Below, piece after piece: positions 33,682-40,083 of a DNA stretch of 40,083 nucleotides (positions are counted from its first letter, which is position 1; each line of letters opens with the position of its first letter). Under the pieces are notes generated by a model. The model was given only the letters and a program-made list of their open reading frames with translations. It ran no database searches and was not told the DNA's origin. The position numbers and the translations under genes were made by a program. This stretch comes from Fusicatenibacter sp. (GTDB taxonomy: Bacteria > Bacillota > Clostridia > Lachnospirales > Lachnospiraceae): assembly GCA_022766945.1 (NCBI GenBank), contig JALEOU010000087.1, positions 1 through 40,083 of the forward strand. Reading direction: 5' to 3'.

Positions 33682-34521
33682 TCACACCGATTGCTCTGTC
33701 AGCGTCTTTGCTTTCAGTACAGCAGGGGACTCCCCACTTTGACGCAGCAGTACGGAAACATAATCTCCGCCCAGCGCATGGATTTCCTTCAGTGAGCGCT
33801 TTAAGAGCCCTGCGGTTTTCACTTTGAATGCTGCATCCGGATGGACACAAATAGTATATCGCCCGGCGTTCAGCTCTTTTTGCATCTCCGCAAAGGTTTG
33901 AAACTCCCCTTCAAAACAGGTACGGATACAGCCATACTGGACAGCCTGATGAGTGTCGCTGCCAGCTGCCACAGGCTTATGAATCCTTTCACCGAGGGCA
34001 TAAGTCAGTTCTTCTGTCCGCTGCCGGTCACATGCAATATCCTTTCCATTCAAATCAAGAAAGTCAAAATGTTCCAGTACTTCCTCCGGCAGCTCCGGGA
34101 TATGTCCTTCCTCCCGGAACGGATGTCCAGCTCCTACCAGAACAGGATACTCCGCTAACAGATGCATAAGTTTCAAAGCCGGAAGAAAAGTTCCCTTGGC
34201 TTTATATGGCTCCAGCCTCCGATTCAGCTCACGGATTGCCTCCATGGGACCGATACTCAATACATGGCCGCCCTCGGCAATATCAGTTTCCATGCCGGGG
34301 AATACTTTCAGTCCGTCAAACACATAGGCATCCCCCTGATGGATTCCTCTGTCGGCTATATAGCCGTACAGCAAATCGAATTGCAGTGTATTGAAGTGCT
34401 CTGTCAGGCAAATGGCATCCAGACCTGCATCTTTAGCTTCCTTTAGAAGCCAGTCTGTATATTCTGTGGAAAAAGGCAAATATTTCGCCAATTTTCCATG
34501 GGTATGAAAATCAACATACAT
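33682..34521 (-). CDS. PHP-domain phosphoesterase
   Basis: A 279-residue protein of the PHP metallophosphoesterase superfamily, related to histidinol phosphatase and RNase/nucleotidase PHP proteins. Metal ligands are visible in order: DFHTHG (H6, H8), LTEHF, PGMETDI, GAGHPF and GSDTHQ. The C-terminal 50 residues are a small extra domain. I choose the ATG at 34519-34521, preceded by AGGAG at 9 nt. It sits between an ECF transporter and an RpiR regulator, so its substrate may be what is imported or a phosphorylated product. Confidence 0.9.
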   Translation of the reverse strand: MYVDFHTHGKLAKYLPFSTEYTDWLLKEAKDAGLDAICLTEHFNTLQFDLLYGYIADRGIHQGDAYVFDGLKVFPGMETDIAEGGHVLSIGPMEAIRELNRRLEPYKAKGTFLPALKLMHLLAEYPVLVGAGHPFREEGHIPELPEEVLEHFDFLDLNGKDIACDRQRTEELTYALGERIHKPVAAGSDTHQAVQYGCIRTCFEGEFQTFAEMQKELNAGRYTICVHPDAAFKVKTAGLLKRSLKEIHALGGDYVSVLLRQSGESPAVLKAKTLTEQSV

Positions 34522-34538
34522 GATTGATACTCCTATCT

Positions 34539-35372
34539 TCAAATCAAAGTAGAAATCAGAATGGTAATCGCTATCCAAAGAAAAGAAACGGATAAAAAGA
34601 GAAGATCGTTATTTGACACCTTCATGGAGGACAGTTTAATCTTCTTTACCTCCTTATTCACAGCGGCATAGCGATAACCTTTGATCTCCAGAACCTCTAC
34701 CGTAGTCCGGGATCGTTTGGCCGTGTTGAGCATCAGCGGATAAAAGGAATGAATGATGACCTTGATTTGATAGATCAAATACTTTATCTTTCCCTGCAGA
34801 CTCTCATGCTCTGGCGGATTGCCTCTCAAGCGGTAGGACAGTAATATATTCTGGAATTCCTCCATCAGGATCGGCAGCATTCGATAGGCATAGGAGATGG
34901 AAAAGGACAGCCGCTCCGGGCAGCCATACCACATCAGACCATTGGCAAGTTTATCCGGGTCCATACCTGAGAACACGGTTACTGAGGCCAGGGAAACAGT
35001 GGCAACCTTGAGCGTCAGCATAAACAGCGGCGCAATAGCAGAAGCATCGCCGCCGAAAAGCAGTGTGACCACAAGCAAATAACCAGTCTGCGAAAACACA
35101 CCCAGACCAAAAAGGAACAATACCAGCCCTGCTACCTGTGCCAATATTGTAGTAATGACTACCAATAGAAAGCACCCAACCAAAAAGGGCAGGTCATTTA
35201 CAAACCAGGGAACCAGACCAAAAAACAGATACCATAGCAACAGTATTCTGGGATCCATCCCAGCGATTACCGTGTCGTTGTTTCCATACGCGTTCTTTAA
35301 TACCTGATTACGCAAAAAATCAATAGACAGCTTATCTAGAATGTTTTCAGACAGCTTATCAACTGTTTTCAT
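34539..35372 (-). CDS. ECF transporter T component (EcfT-like)
   Basis: A 277-residue membrane protein linking ATPase and S component. Hydrophobic helices run from about residue 45 to 130, with one more at the C terminus. Two coupling motifs that dock on the ATPases are present in variant form: SYRLRGNPP and EVLEIKGYRYA, where family members have Ala-Arg-Gly. The ATG at 35370-35372 follows GGGAGGA and overlaps the ATPase gene by 14 nt. The first 40 residues are an unusual soluble N-terminal extension. Confidence 0.87.
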   Translation of the reverse strand: MKTVDKLSENILDKLSIDFLRNQVLKNAYGNNDTVIAGMDPRILLLWYLFFGLVPWFVNDLPFLVGCFLLVVITTILAQVAGLVLFLFGLGVFSQTGYLLVVTLLFGGDASAIAPLFMLTLKVATVSLASVTVFSGMDPDKLANGLMWYGCPERLSFSISYAYRMLPILMEEFQNILLSYRLRGNPPEHESLQGKIKYLIYQIKVIIHSFYPLMLNTAKRSRTTVEVLEIKGYRYAAVNKEVKKIKLSSMKVSNNDLLFLSVSFLWIAITILISTLI

Positions 35373-37071
35373 CGACAGGAATCCTCCCTTCAAATCGGTT
35401 TAGAAAATCGTCAATTGTGTAGCAGAATGCTTCCGGGCAAATTGCCTGGCCCAAAGAAAAAATCTCTGGCGGACGGATGCCAACTTTCTCTACAATGTCC
35501 CGATTTCCAAAAATTTCATCTCTCTTTCCATCCGCTGCCACCTGCCCATTCCAGAGGACAATGATCCGTTCCGCCCACTCACAGACAAGCTGCATATCAT
35601 GGGTAGCAATCACAACAGTTTCTGTGACAGTTTTCATATCCTCCAAAGTACGCATGATTTCCTTGCGTGTGGCGATATCCAGGTTTGCAGTCGGTTCGTC
35701 CAAAAGCAGGATTCCAGGATTCAGCGCAATGCCGATGGCAAGACTTGCCCGGCGCATTTGACCGCCGGATAGCAGCCGCCCATCCCGTTCTCTTAACTTG
35801 GTCAACCGGAACCTCTCCAAAAGCTCCTCTGTCCTCTTTTCACTGTCTGGTACACGGCGTACCTCCATAGCATATGCGATATCGCCTCCGATGGTATCCT
35901 TGATGAACATATCCTCCGGATTCTGATATACCATGGAAATCTGCCGCGACAATGCTTCCGGCTTGAGATCACGGATACTCTCTCCGTTCAGGAACACATC
36001 GCCGGAGCCGGGCTTTAACAATCCCACCAGCAGCTTCATCAGCGTGGATTTTCCCGCGCCGTTAGATCCAATCAGCGCCACCTTGTCTCCTCTGTGAATT
36101 TCCAAATTCAATCCCGAAAATACCACATGGGGATCTCCCTTGACACTCCGATAAGAGACAGACACATTTCGAAAAGCTGCAGCCATCTCTTTTCCTGTGT
36201 GTGTCGACACATGCTTTGCCAAATCAGGAAAAGATCTCGCGGCAAAGATATTTTTTCCTTCCTCCACTGTTGTAGGAAGTGCAATGTCTCCGGATAAAGT
36301 CCCGCTCTTTTGCATCCGATGAGCCGCAATCGTCACCTGCGGTGGGAAAATATTGCAGCTTTGCAGTTCCTCGACTCGCCGCAGTGCCTCAACTGTAGGC
36401 AGCATCCACTGCACTTCTCCATCCTTCATCAGCATGACATGTTTGCAGAAATCCGCAATATATTCCGTGTGATGCTCGATAACAATGATGGTCTTACCAT
36501 ATTTCTCGTTCAATTCACGCAGCACTGCGTAGATCCGATCTGCATGCATAGGGTCAAGCTGCGCAATCGGCTCGTCCAGAATCAAAACCTCTGGCTGCAG
36601 AGACACTGCCCCAGCCAACGCCAACAAATGAGTTTGTCCTCCGGAAAGCTGCCAGATAAAGTCATCCTGTTTTCCGTCCAGACCGCATTGCTCCAACGCC
36701 TGCAGCCCACGTTCCCGGTAATCCGGCATAGCATAGTTCAAGCAGGCATAGGAGGCATCATCCAAAACGGTGGGGCGAATGATTTGATTTTCAAAGTCCT
36801 GATATACATATCCAACCTTCCGGGCCAATGTTCCCACATCCGTCTCCTGGGTATTCAGACCGCAGGCAAAGACATTTCCCTGAAAGTCACCGTTGATAAA
36901 CTGTGGAATTAACCCATTAAGCGTTTTGCAAAAAGTGGACTTTCCGCAACCGTTGTTGCCAACGATTGCAAGAAAGTCCCCTTTTTCGATCTTTACAGTG
37001 ATATCCTTCAGTGTAGGTTGCTGAGCACCCGGATAACAATAGGTCAGATGATCGATTTCTATCACATTCAT
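35359..37071 (-). CDS. ECF transporter ATPase, two fused ABC domains
   Basis: A 570-residue fusion of EcfA and EcfA'. Domain 1 has Walker A GNNGCGKST (38-46), signature LSGGQTHLLALAG, Walker B VLILDEPIAQLDP and the switch His in IVIEHH. Domain 2 starts near 290 with GSNGAGKST, LSGGQMRRASLA, ILLLDEPTANLD and IATHD. Both sites look active. Most bacteria encode the two halves separately. It starts 5 bp after the S-component gene and overlaps the T gene, so this is a self-contained ECF module. Confidence 0.93.
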   Translation of the reverse strand: MNVIEIDHLTYCYPGAQQPTLKDITVKIEKGDFLAIVGNNGCGKSTFCKTLNGLIPQFINGDFQGNVFACGLNTQETDVGTLARKVGYVYQDFENQIIRPTVLDDASYACLNYAMPDYRERGLQALEQCGLDGKQDDFIWQLSGGQTHLLALAGAVSLQPEVLILDEPIAQLDPMHADRIYAVLRELNEKYGKTIIVIEHHTEYIADFCKHVMLMKDGEVQWMLPTVEALRRVEELQSCNIFPPQVTIAAHRMQKSGTLSGDIALPTTVEEGKNIFAARSFPDLAKHVSTHTGKEMAAAFRNVSVSYRSVKGDPHVVFSGLNLEIHRGDKVALIGSNGAGKSTLMKLLVGLLKPGSGDVFLNGESIRDLKPEALSRQISMVYQNPEDMFIKDTIGGDIAYAMEVRRVPDSEKRTEELLERFRLTKLRERDGRLLSGGQMRRASLAIGIALNPGILLLDEPTANLDIATRKEIMRTLEDMKTVTETVVIATHDMQLVCEWAERIIVLWNGQVAADGKRDEIFGNRDIVEKVGIRPPEIFSLGQAICPEAFCYTIDDFLNRFEGRIPVDENS

Positions 37072-37076
37072 CTTGC

Positions 37077-37928
37077 TTACACACCTTTTTCTGCGGGGCT
37101 TTTTTCAGAGCGCATTCTCATAATCAGCACAACAGCAACCGCGAGGACGGCAGCGACTACGATACCGGCAGCAATCGATGCGGAGCTTTCCGCCCAGTCT
37201 GCTTCCCAATCGATGATACTCAATCCGCTTTCCGCCATAAATTCTGCACAGATCGCCACAGCGAATGCTACCGCACAGCCAAGTACTGTTTTCCATCCAA
37301 TGGAACCTAAGGCTATATTTTCTGTTCTCGGCTGCATACCCAATAGAGGTTCAATCTTTCCGTAGAGTTTTGGCAGCAGATACAGAGTAGGCAGCAAGCA
37401 AAACAGGATACCGGAGAACAACAGATCATTCAGGAAAGCAAAACCTTCTGTAGCAAAGACGCTTTGTGGTAAACCAGCTACGGCTTCAAAGTCCTCAATA
37501 GCAAACTGTACCTTAAGAATGTCCACAATGGTTCCCAAGAGAAGCTGAATAGCGGTTCCGCCAAAGGCTGCAATACCAACCATCTTTTTGTTCCTTGGAT
37601 TCGAAACGAGACGGCCTGCAATGTAGACACCAATGGTTACCGTGATGAATTTTTCCAGTTCTCCAAGACCTCCAAACTGCCCCAGCATAATTTCGCTGAA
37701 TACCAATTCACCGGTAGCAGCACCCAGAGCGGCAGACATGGGGTCAAACAACATGGACAGAGTAAGCGGGATGAACAGAAAATACTCTACTGAGAATTCC
37801 ACGATCCCTACCTGGAATTTCGGGATTAGTTCGGTAAACAGGGTTGCAAGCCCGTACAAAGCCATTGTCAGAACGAAGATCATCAGCTTTTGAGATTGGT
37901 TCGCTGACTGCTTTTGGTTTGTGGTCAT
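37077..37928 (-). CDS. ECF transporter S component, unknown substrate
   Basis: A 283-residue membrane protein with about six to seven hydrophobic segments. The first reads LMIFVLTMALYGLATLF, and the hydrophilic LIPKFQVGIVEFSVEYFLF contains the loop that often contacts substrate. It is longer than typical S components (170-200 residues) because of an extended loop (about 150-170) and an extra C-terminal helix pair. AGGAGG precedes the ATG at 7 nt. It heads the S-A-T-PHP-RpiR operon. I cannot match it to a vitamin-specific subfamily. Confidence 0.82.
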   Translation of the reverse strand: MTTNQKQSANQSQKLMIFVLTMALYGLATLFTELIPKFQVGIVEFSVEYFLFIPLTLSMLFDPMSAALGAATGELVFSEIMLGQFGGLGELEKFITVTIGVYIAGRLVSNPRNKKMVGIAAFGGTAIQLLLGTIVDILKVQFAIEDFEAVAGLPQSVFATEGFAFLNDLLFSGILFCLLPTLYLLPKLYGKIEPLLGMQPRTENIALGSIGWKTVLGCAVAFAVAICAEFMAESGLSIIDWEADWAESSASIAAGIVVAAVLAVAVVLIMRMRSEKSPAEKGV

Positions 37929-38046
37929 AATAATACCTCCTAGACATGTTTTGACACTTTATTGCATGATTTCTTTGCTGATATCAATAAGTATATCGAT
38001 AGAAAGTAAAGTCTGCGACCACCACTCGGTAAAATGATTGCAAAAT

Positions 38047-38070
38047 TTTCAAACTGGTCTTTGTTTGAAA
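38047..38070. promoter_or_regulatory. Candidate RpiR operator palindrome
   Basis: A perfect inverted repeat TTTCAAAC-N8-GTTTGAAA, 119 bp upstream of the ECF operon. It is the only strong palindrome ahead of an operon that contains an RpiR gene. A TATACT-like -10 for the operon lies at 37990-37995 on the minus strand. It could instead be part of the DUF4179 gene's 3' region, since that gene ends 13 bp away. Confidence 0.5.
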
Positions 38071-38082
38071 TTATATTTCCAG

Positions 38083-39249
38083 TTAGAAGTCAAGCTCACA
38101 CCCATTTATTGTAATACTTTTCACCTGATCCACATTCAGAACTTCCCCTATGACATCGATTCCAGAATAGCTCTCCAACCAGATACCATTTCGGCATCCT
38201 GCCACTGAACTGTCATTGACCGTGAGAACTTCTCCATTCTGATAAGTGATTTTCTCAAGGTCCATCCGGACGGCACTCTTAACGCGGTGCAGTGGATTGA
38301 CAAATCCTTCCAGTCGGACTCCAAGCGGAGAGACTTCCATGTGAGTGATGTAACACCGAACCTGGTCCAGTTCCACACAACGAAACAGATAGGTTTTTCG
38401 TACATTGGAACAATAGGCATATTTCCAGTTCAGAGACCAGCTGCCTTTGTACAGCAGTTCCGGCTCCCCATCTGCCGAACCGGACGATGCATCCGTTTCA
38501 CCATCTTCTGCGACACCCCGATCATGGTAGAGATATAAATCCTCGAAATGAAGATTAAGATAGCTTTTGTTAATTTGCGGACAGTCTGCCACATACAACA
38601 TGAAAATCAGCTTTCCGTTTTCCGCTCCGCAGGTAAAAACACTGCCGTAGTTTGTCACACTCGGATCTTTTTGCGGATCTTTCCGATAAACACCAAGATC
38701 CATAGTTCCCGGGAGGATATAATCCCGTTCCGAATCAAAATCTTCCGGCAGTTCATAATCGGTATCAAACCGGATGTAAGCGGCATTCTGATCACCTATG
38801 GAGGAAGCAGCCGTGATTGTCAGCGGGAGCCGGATTCCTTTTGGATCACTGCCGTAATCCGTTCCGCTGCACTGATCCGATACCCCGATCTCAACACTTC
38901 CATCCGACCACTGTATCGTATCCGAATCTTCCAGACCCATGAACTCCATAATTGCAAGATCCCAGTCATTTTTTTCTGCCGCACTTGCGATCATTGTCAT
39001 CGCGGCTGCAAGAACCGCCACCAGAAGGAAGGTAAAAAGACGCCTGGGATTTCTTTTTCGGACCATCGAAGCTTCTCGTTTTCGCGGCTCCTCCTGCACC
39101 CCGGATTCTTCTTCCTTCGGACACTGTCGGATTCCTGACAGAATCATCCCTTCGATTCTCTTTTGCTGATCTTCCAATAGACATTCATCTATTGAAAGAA
39201 TTTCATTCGGATACAATTCTTCCAACATCTCATCGATTTTGATCTTCAC
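38083..39249 (-). CDS. DUF4179-type membrane protein, probable anti-sigma factor
   Basis: A 388-residue single-pass protein. Residues 1-65 are cytosolic and acidic/basic mixed, as in sigma-binding regions. A membrane helix lies at about 70-90 (RLFTFLLVAVLAAAMTMIASA). The rest is an extracytoplasmic DUF4179-like beta-rich domain. The gene overlaps the end of the sigma gene by 20 nt, the usual sigma/anti-sigma arrangement. The ATG at 39247-39249 follows GAAAGGAGG. The signal it senses is unknown. Confidence 0.85.
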   Translation of the reverse strand: MKIKIDEMLEELYPNEILSIDECLLEDQQKRIEGMILSGIRQCPKEEESGVQEEPRKREASMVRKRNPRRLFTFLLVAVLAAAMTMIASAAEKNDWDLAIMEFMGLEDSDTIQWSDGSVEIGVSDQCSGTDYGSDPKGIRLPLTITAASSIGDQNAAYIRFDTDYELPEDFDSERDYILPGTMDLGVYRKDPQKDPSVTNYGSVFTCGAENGKLIFMLYVADCPQINKSYLNLHFEDLYLYHDRGVAEDGETDASSGSADGEPELLYKGSWSLNWKYAYCSNVRKTYLFRCVELDQVRCYITHMEVSPLGVRLEGFVNPLHRVKSAVRMDLEKITYQNGEVLTVNDSSVAGCRNGIWLESYSGIDVIGEVLNVDQVKSITINGCELDF

Positions 39250-39802
39250 AAGAAATCCCTCCTTTCAACAGTTCCGCGCGCAGTTTATCCTTTCCGCGAT
39301 ACAGAATATTCTCAATCTTTTTGGACGGTAATTGCAAGATCTCTGCGATTTCCCTGATTGGAAATCCGTAAAAAAACCGGTACAGAAAAACGCTGCGATC
39401 CGGCTCTCTCATCTTTTTGAGACACTCATGAACAATCTCTTGGTTTTTCTTTTGTTCATATTCCAGTTCCACATTCTGGTCTGAGGGAAGATCCAGTGCC
39501 ACCTCATCCAGGGAAAAAAAATCCTGCCGCCTTTGTTTTCTGCGCTTGTCACGCGCTGCATTTCTGGCAATGGCATACAAATAGCTCCTGATCGAATGTC
39601 TTTCGTCCAGGACAAACCTGTCCCTGTTTTTCCAGAAATGAATATACGTATCCGCCACCGCCTCCTCAACGTCATGTTCCGAACAGTCGTACAAAAAATT
39701 CCGGCAGATGGTCAGAATTGCACCGCCGTACAGATTCATCAGCATATGGATTCCTTTTTCCGGATTTTGTTCCAGCAGGAAAAGAAGTTCCCGATCACCC
39801 AT
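39230..39802 (-). CDS. ECF-type RNA polymerase sigma factor
   Basis: A 190-residue sigma-70 family factor of the extracytoplasmic function group. Region 2 has DVEEAVADTYIHFWKNRDRF and IRSYLYAIARNAARDKRR. Region 4 has the helix-turn-helix FPIREIAEILQLPSKKIENI. The region between carries acidic linker residues. The ATG follows GAGGAG. It is translationally coupled to its probable anti-sigma gene. The upstream region has a TGAGTG-N17-CGTATA pair that may be its own target promoter. Confidence 0.93.
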   Translation of the reverse strand: MGDRELLFLLEQNPEKGIHMLMNLYGGAILTICRNFLYDCSEHDVEEAVADTYIHFWKNRDRFVLDERHSIRSYLYAIARNAARDKRRKQRRQDFFSLDEVALDLPSDQNVELEYEQKKNQEIVHECLKKMREPDRSVFLYRFFYGFPIREIAEILQLPSKKIENILYRGKDKLRAELLKGGISCEDQNR

Positions 39803-39876
39803 ATAAAATTCTCCTCATGGTATTTTTTCTTTGCAGATCGCCAATTTTATTGAACAAATTACTCTTTTCACCCTAC

Positions 39877-39905
39877 TATACGCAGGGAACATTCAAAATC
39901 ACTCA
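39877..39905 (-). promoter_or_regulatory. Candidate autoregulated ECF-sigma promoter
   Basis: On the minus strand TGAGTG (39900-39905), 17 nt, CGTATA (39877-39882). The CGT-type -10 differs from the TATAAT boxes elsewhere in the window and is typical of ECF promoters. The -35 match is weak. Confidence 0.4.
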
Positions 39906-39944
39906 AAAAAAATTCACAGAACTTTTTCTTCGCATGCATACCAA

Positions 39945-40011
39945 GTCGCCGCCACCCGTAAAACGGGTGGCTCGAGGCGCGGGCTGTAAGCCCTTGCTAC
40001 CAGACCGCGTC
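39945..40011 (-). ncRNA. OmegaRNA-like right-end region of an IS200/IS605-type element
   Basis: Directly after the TnpB stop, the minus strand has two hairpins: GGGCT-N3-AGCCC (39981-39993) and the 9-pair GCCACCCGT / ACGGGTGGC (39951-39971). This stem-loop set after a TnpB reading frame is the usual form of the omegaRNA scaffold that ends at the IS right end. The exact boundary cannot be fixed from one copy. Confidence 0.45.
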
Positions 40012-40083
40012 TCAAGGCGCCCTGACTTTCTCTCCGTTCAAGTCACTATTGCACTTGACGCGTTGCTTATGCCCCTGAAGGGG
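40012..40083 (-). CDS. TnpB-like protein, C-terminal end (cut by window edge)
   Basis: Only 23 codons and a stop are visible. They read QGHKQRVKCNSDLNGEK within the frame that ends at TGA 40012-40014. The CNSDLNG segment fits the C-terminal zinc-finger/RuvC III end of IS200/IS605 TnpB, where D and N before a Gly are conserved. The hairpin region that follows supports this. Whether the element is intact lies outside the window. Confidence 0.5.
   Translation of the reverse strand, partial: PLQGHKQRVKCNSDLNGEKVRAP

Overview
The window looks like chromosomal DNA of a gut Lachnospiraceae (Clostridia, Bacillota). The signs are strong AGGAGG-type ribosome binding sites, consensus sigma-A promoters, a low-GC Gram-positive form of RpsL with an N-terminal insertion, TPP and preQ1-I riboswitches, and a gene set of host-glycan glycosidases, ECF-type vitamin transporters, 3D-domain cell wall proteins and DUF4179 anti-sigma proteins. 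The genus cannot be fixed from the sequence alone.

Layout. 1-1484 (minus): end of the str operon, with a consensus promoter, rpsL, rpsG and the 5' end of fusA. 1603-2076 (minus): a cysteine-rich hypothetical gene next to a dispersed repeat. 2233-4711 (plus): promoter, TPP riboswitch with an intrinsic terminator, thiD, thiC, terminator; this is synthesis of the thiamin pyrimidine moiety. 4736-7301 (plus): a preQ1-I riboswitch followed by a nucleoside hydrolase, an ECF S component and a small radical-SAM protein, which together match the queuosine salvage route QueK / transporter / QueL. 7321-10488: a GH127 beta-L-arabinofuranosidase-like gene divergent from an AraC-type regulator. 10658-16400: an RND/MmpL-type exporter and a large secreted coiled-coil protein (YhgE/Pip-like), divergent from a TetR regulator; three near-identical palindromes lie between them. 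16513-21757 (minus): a glycoside operon of SGNH hydrolase, Gfo/Idh/MocA oxidoreductase, GH78 alpha-L-rhamnosidase and MFS transporter. 21867-25818 (minus): an LRR protein, a DUF2201-like VWA protein and a MoxR-type AAA ATPase, tightly packed. 25912-28169: a small DUF6465-like protein divergent from an orphan COG3044 ABC-class ATPase. 28217-29360: a HAD phosphatase and a tRNA-Pro(CGG). 29401-29580: a 180-bp imperfect palindrome. 29578-32511 (minus): a secreted coiled-coil/3D-domain cell wall protein and an RsmF-type rRNA methyltransferase. 32752-38070 (minus): a complete ECF transporter (S, fused A-A', T) with a PHP phosphoesterase and an RpiR regulator. 38083-39905 (minus): an ECF sigma factor and a DUF4179 membrane protein. 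39945-40083: the C-terminal end of a TnpB (IS200/IS605 family) with an omegaRNA-like hairpin region at the edge.

The most informative units are the riboswitch-controlled queuine salvage operon, the MoxR-VWA-LRR triad (uncharacterised as far as I know), the self-contained ECF-PHP-RpiR operon of unknown substrate, the TetR/MmpL/secreted coiled-coil module with a triple operator, and a dispersed palindromic repeat family with members at 1.5, 26.3 and 29.4-29.6 kb. No CRISPR array, rRNA gene or prophage was seen.
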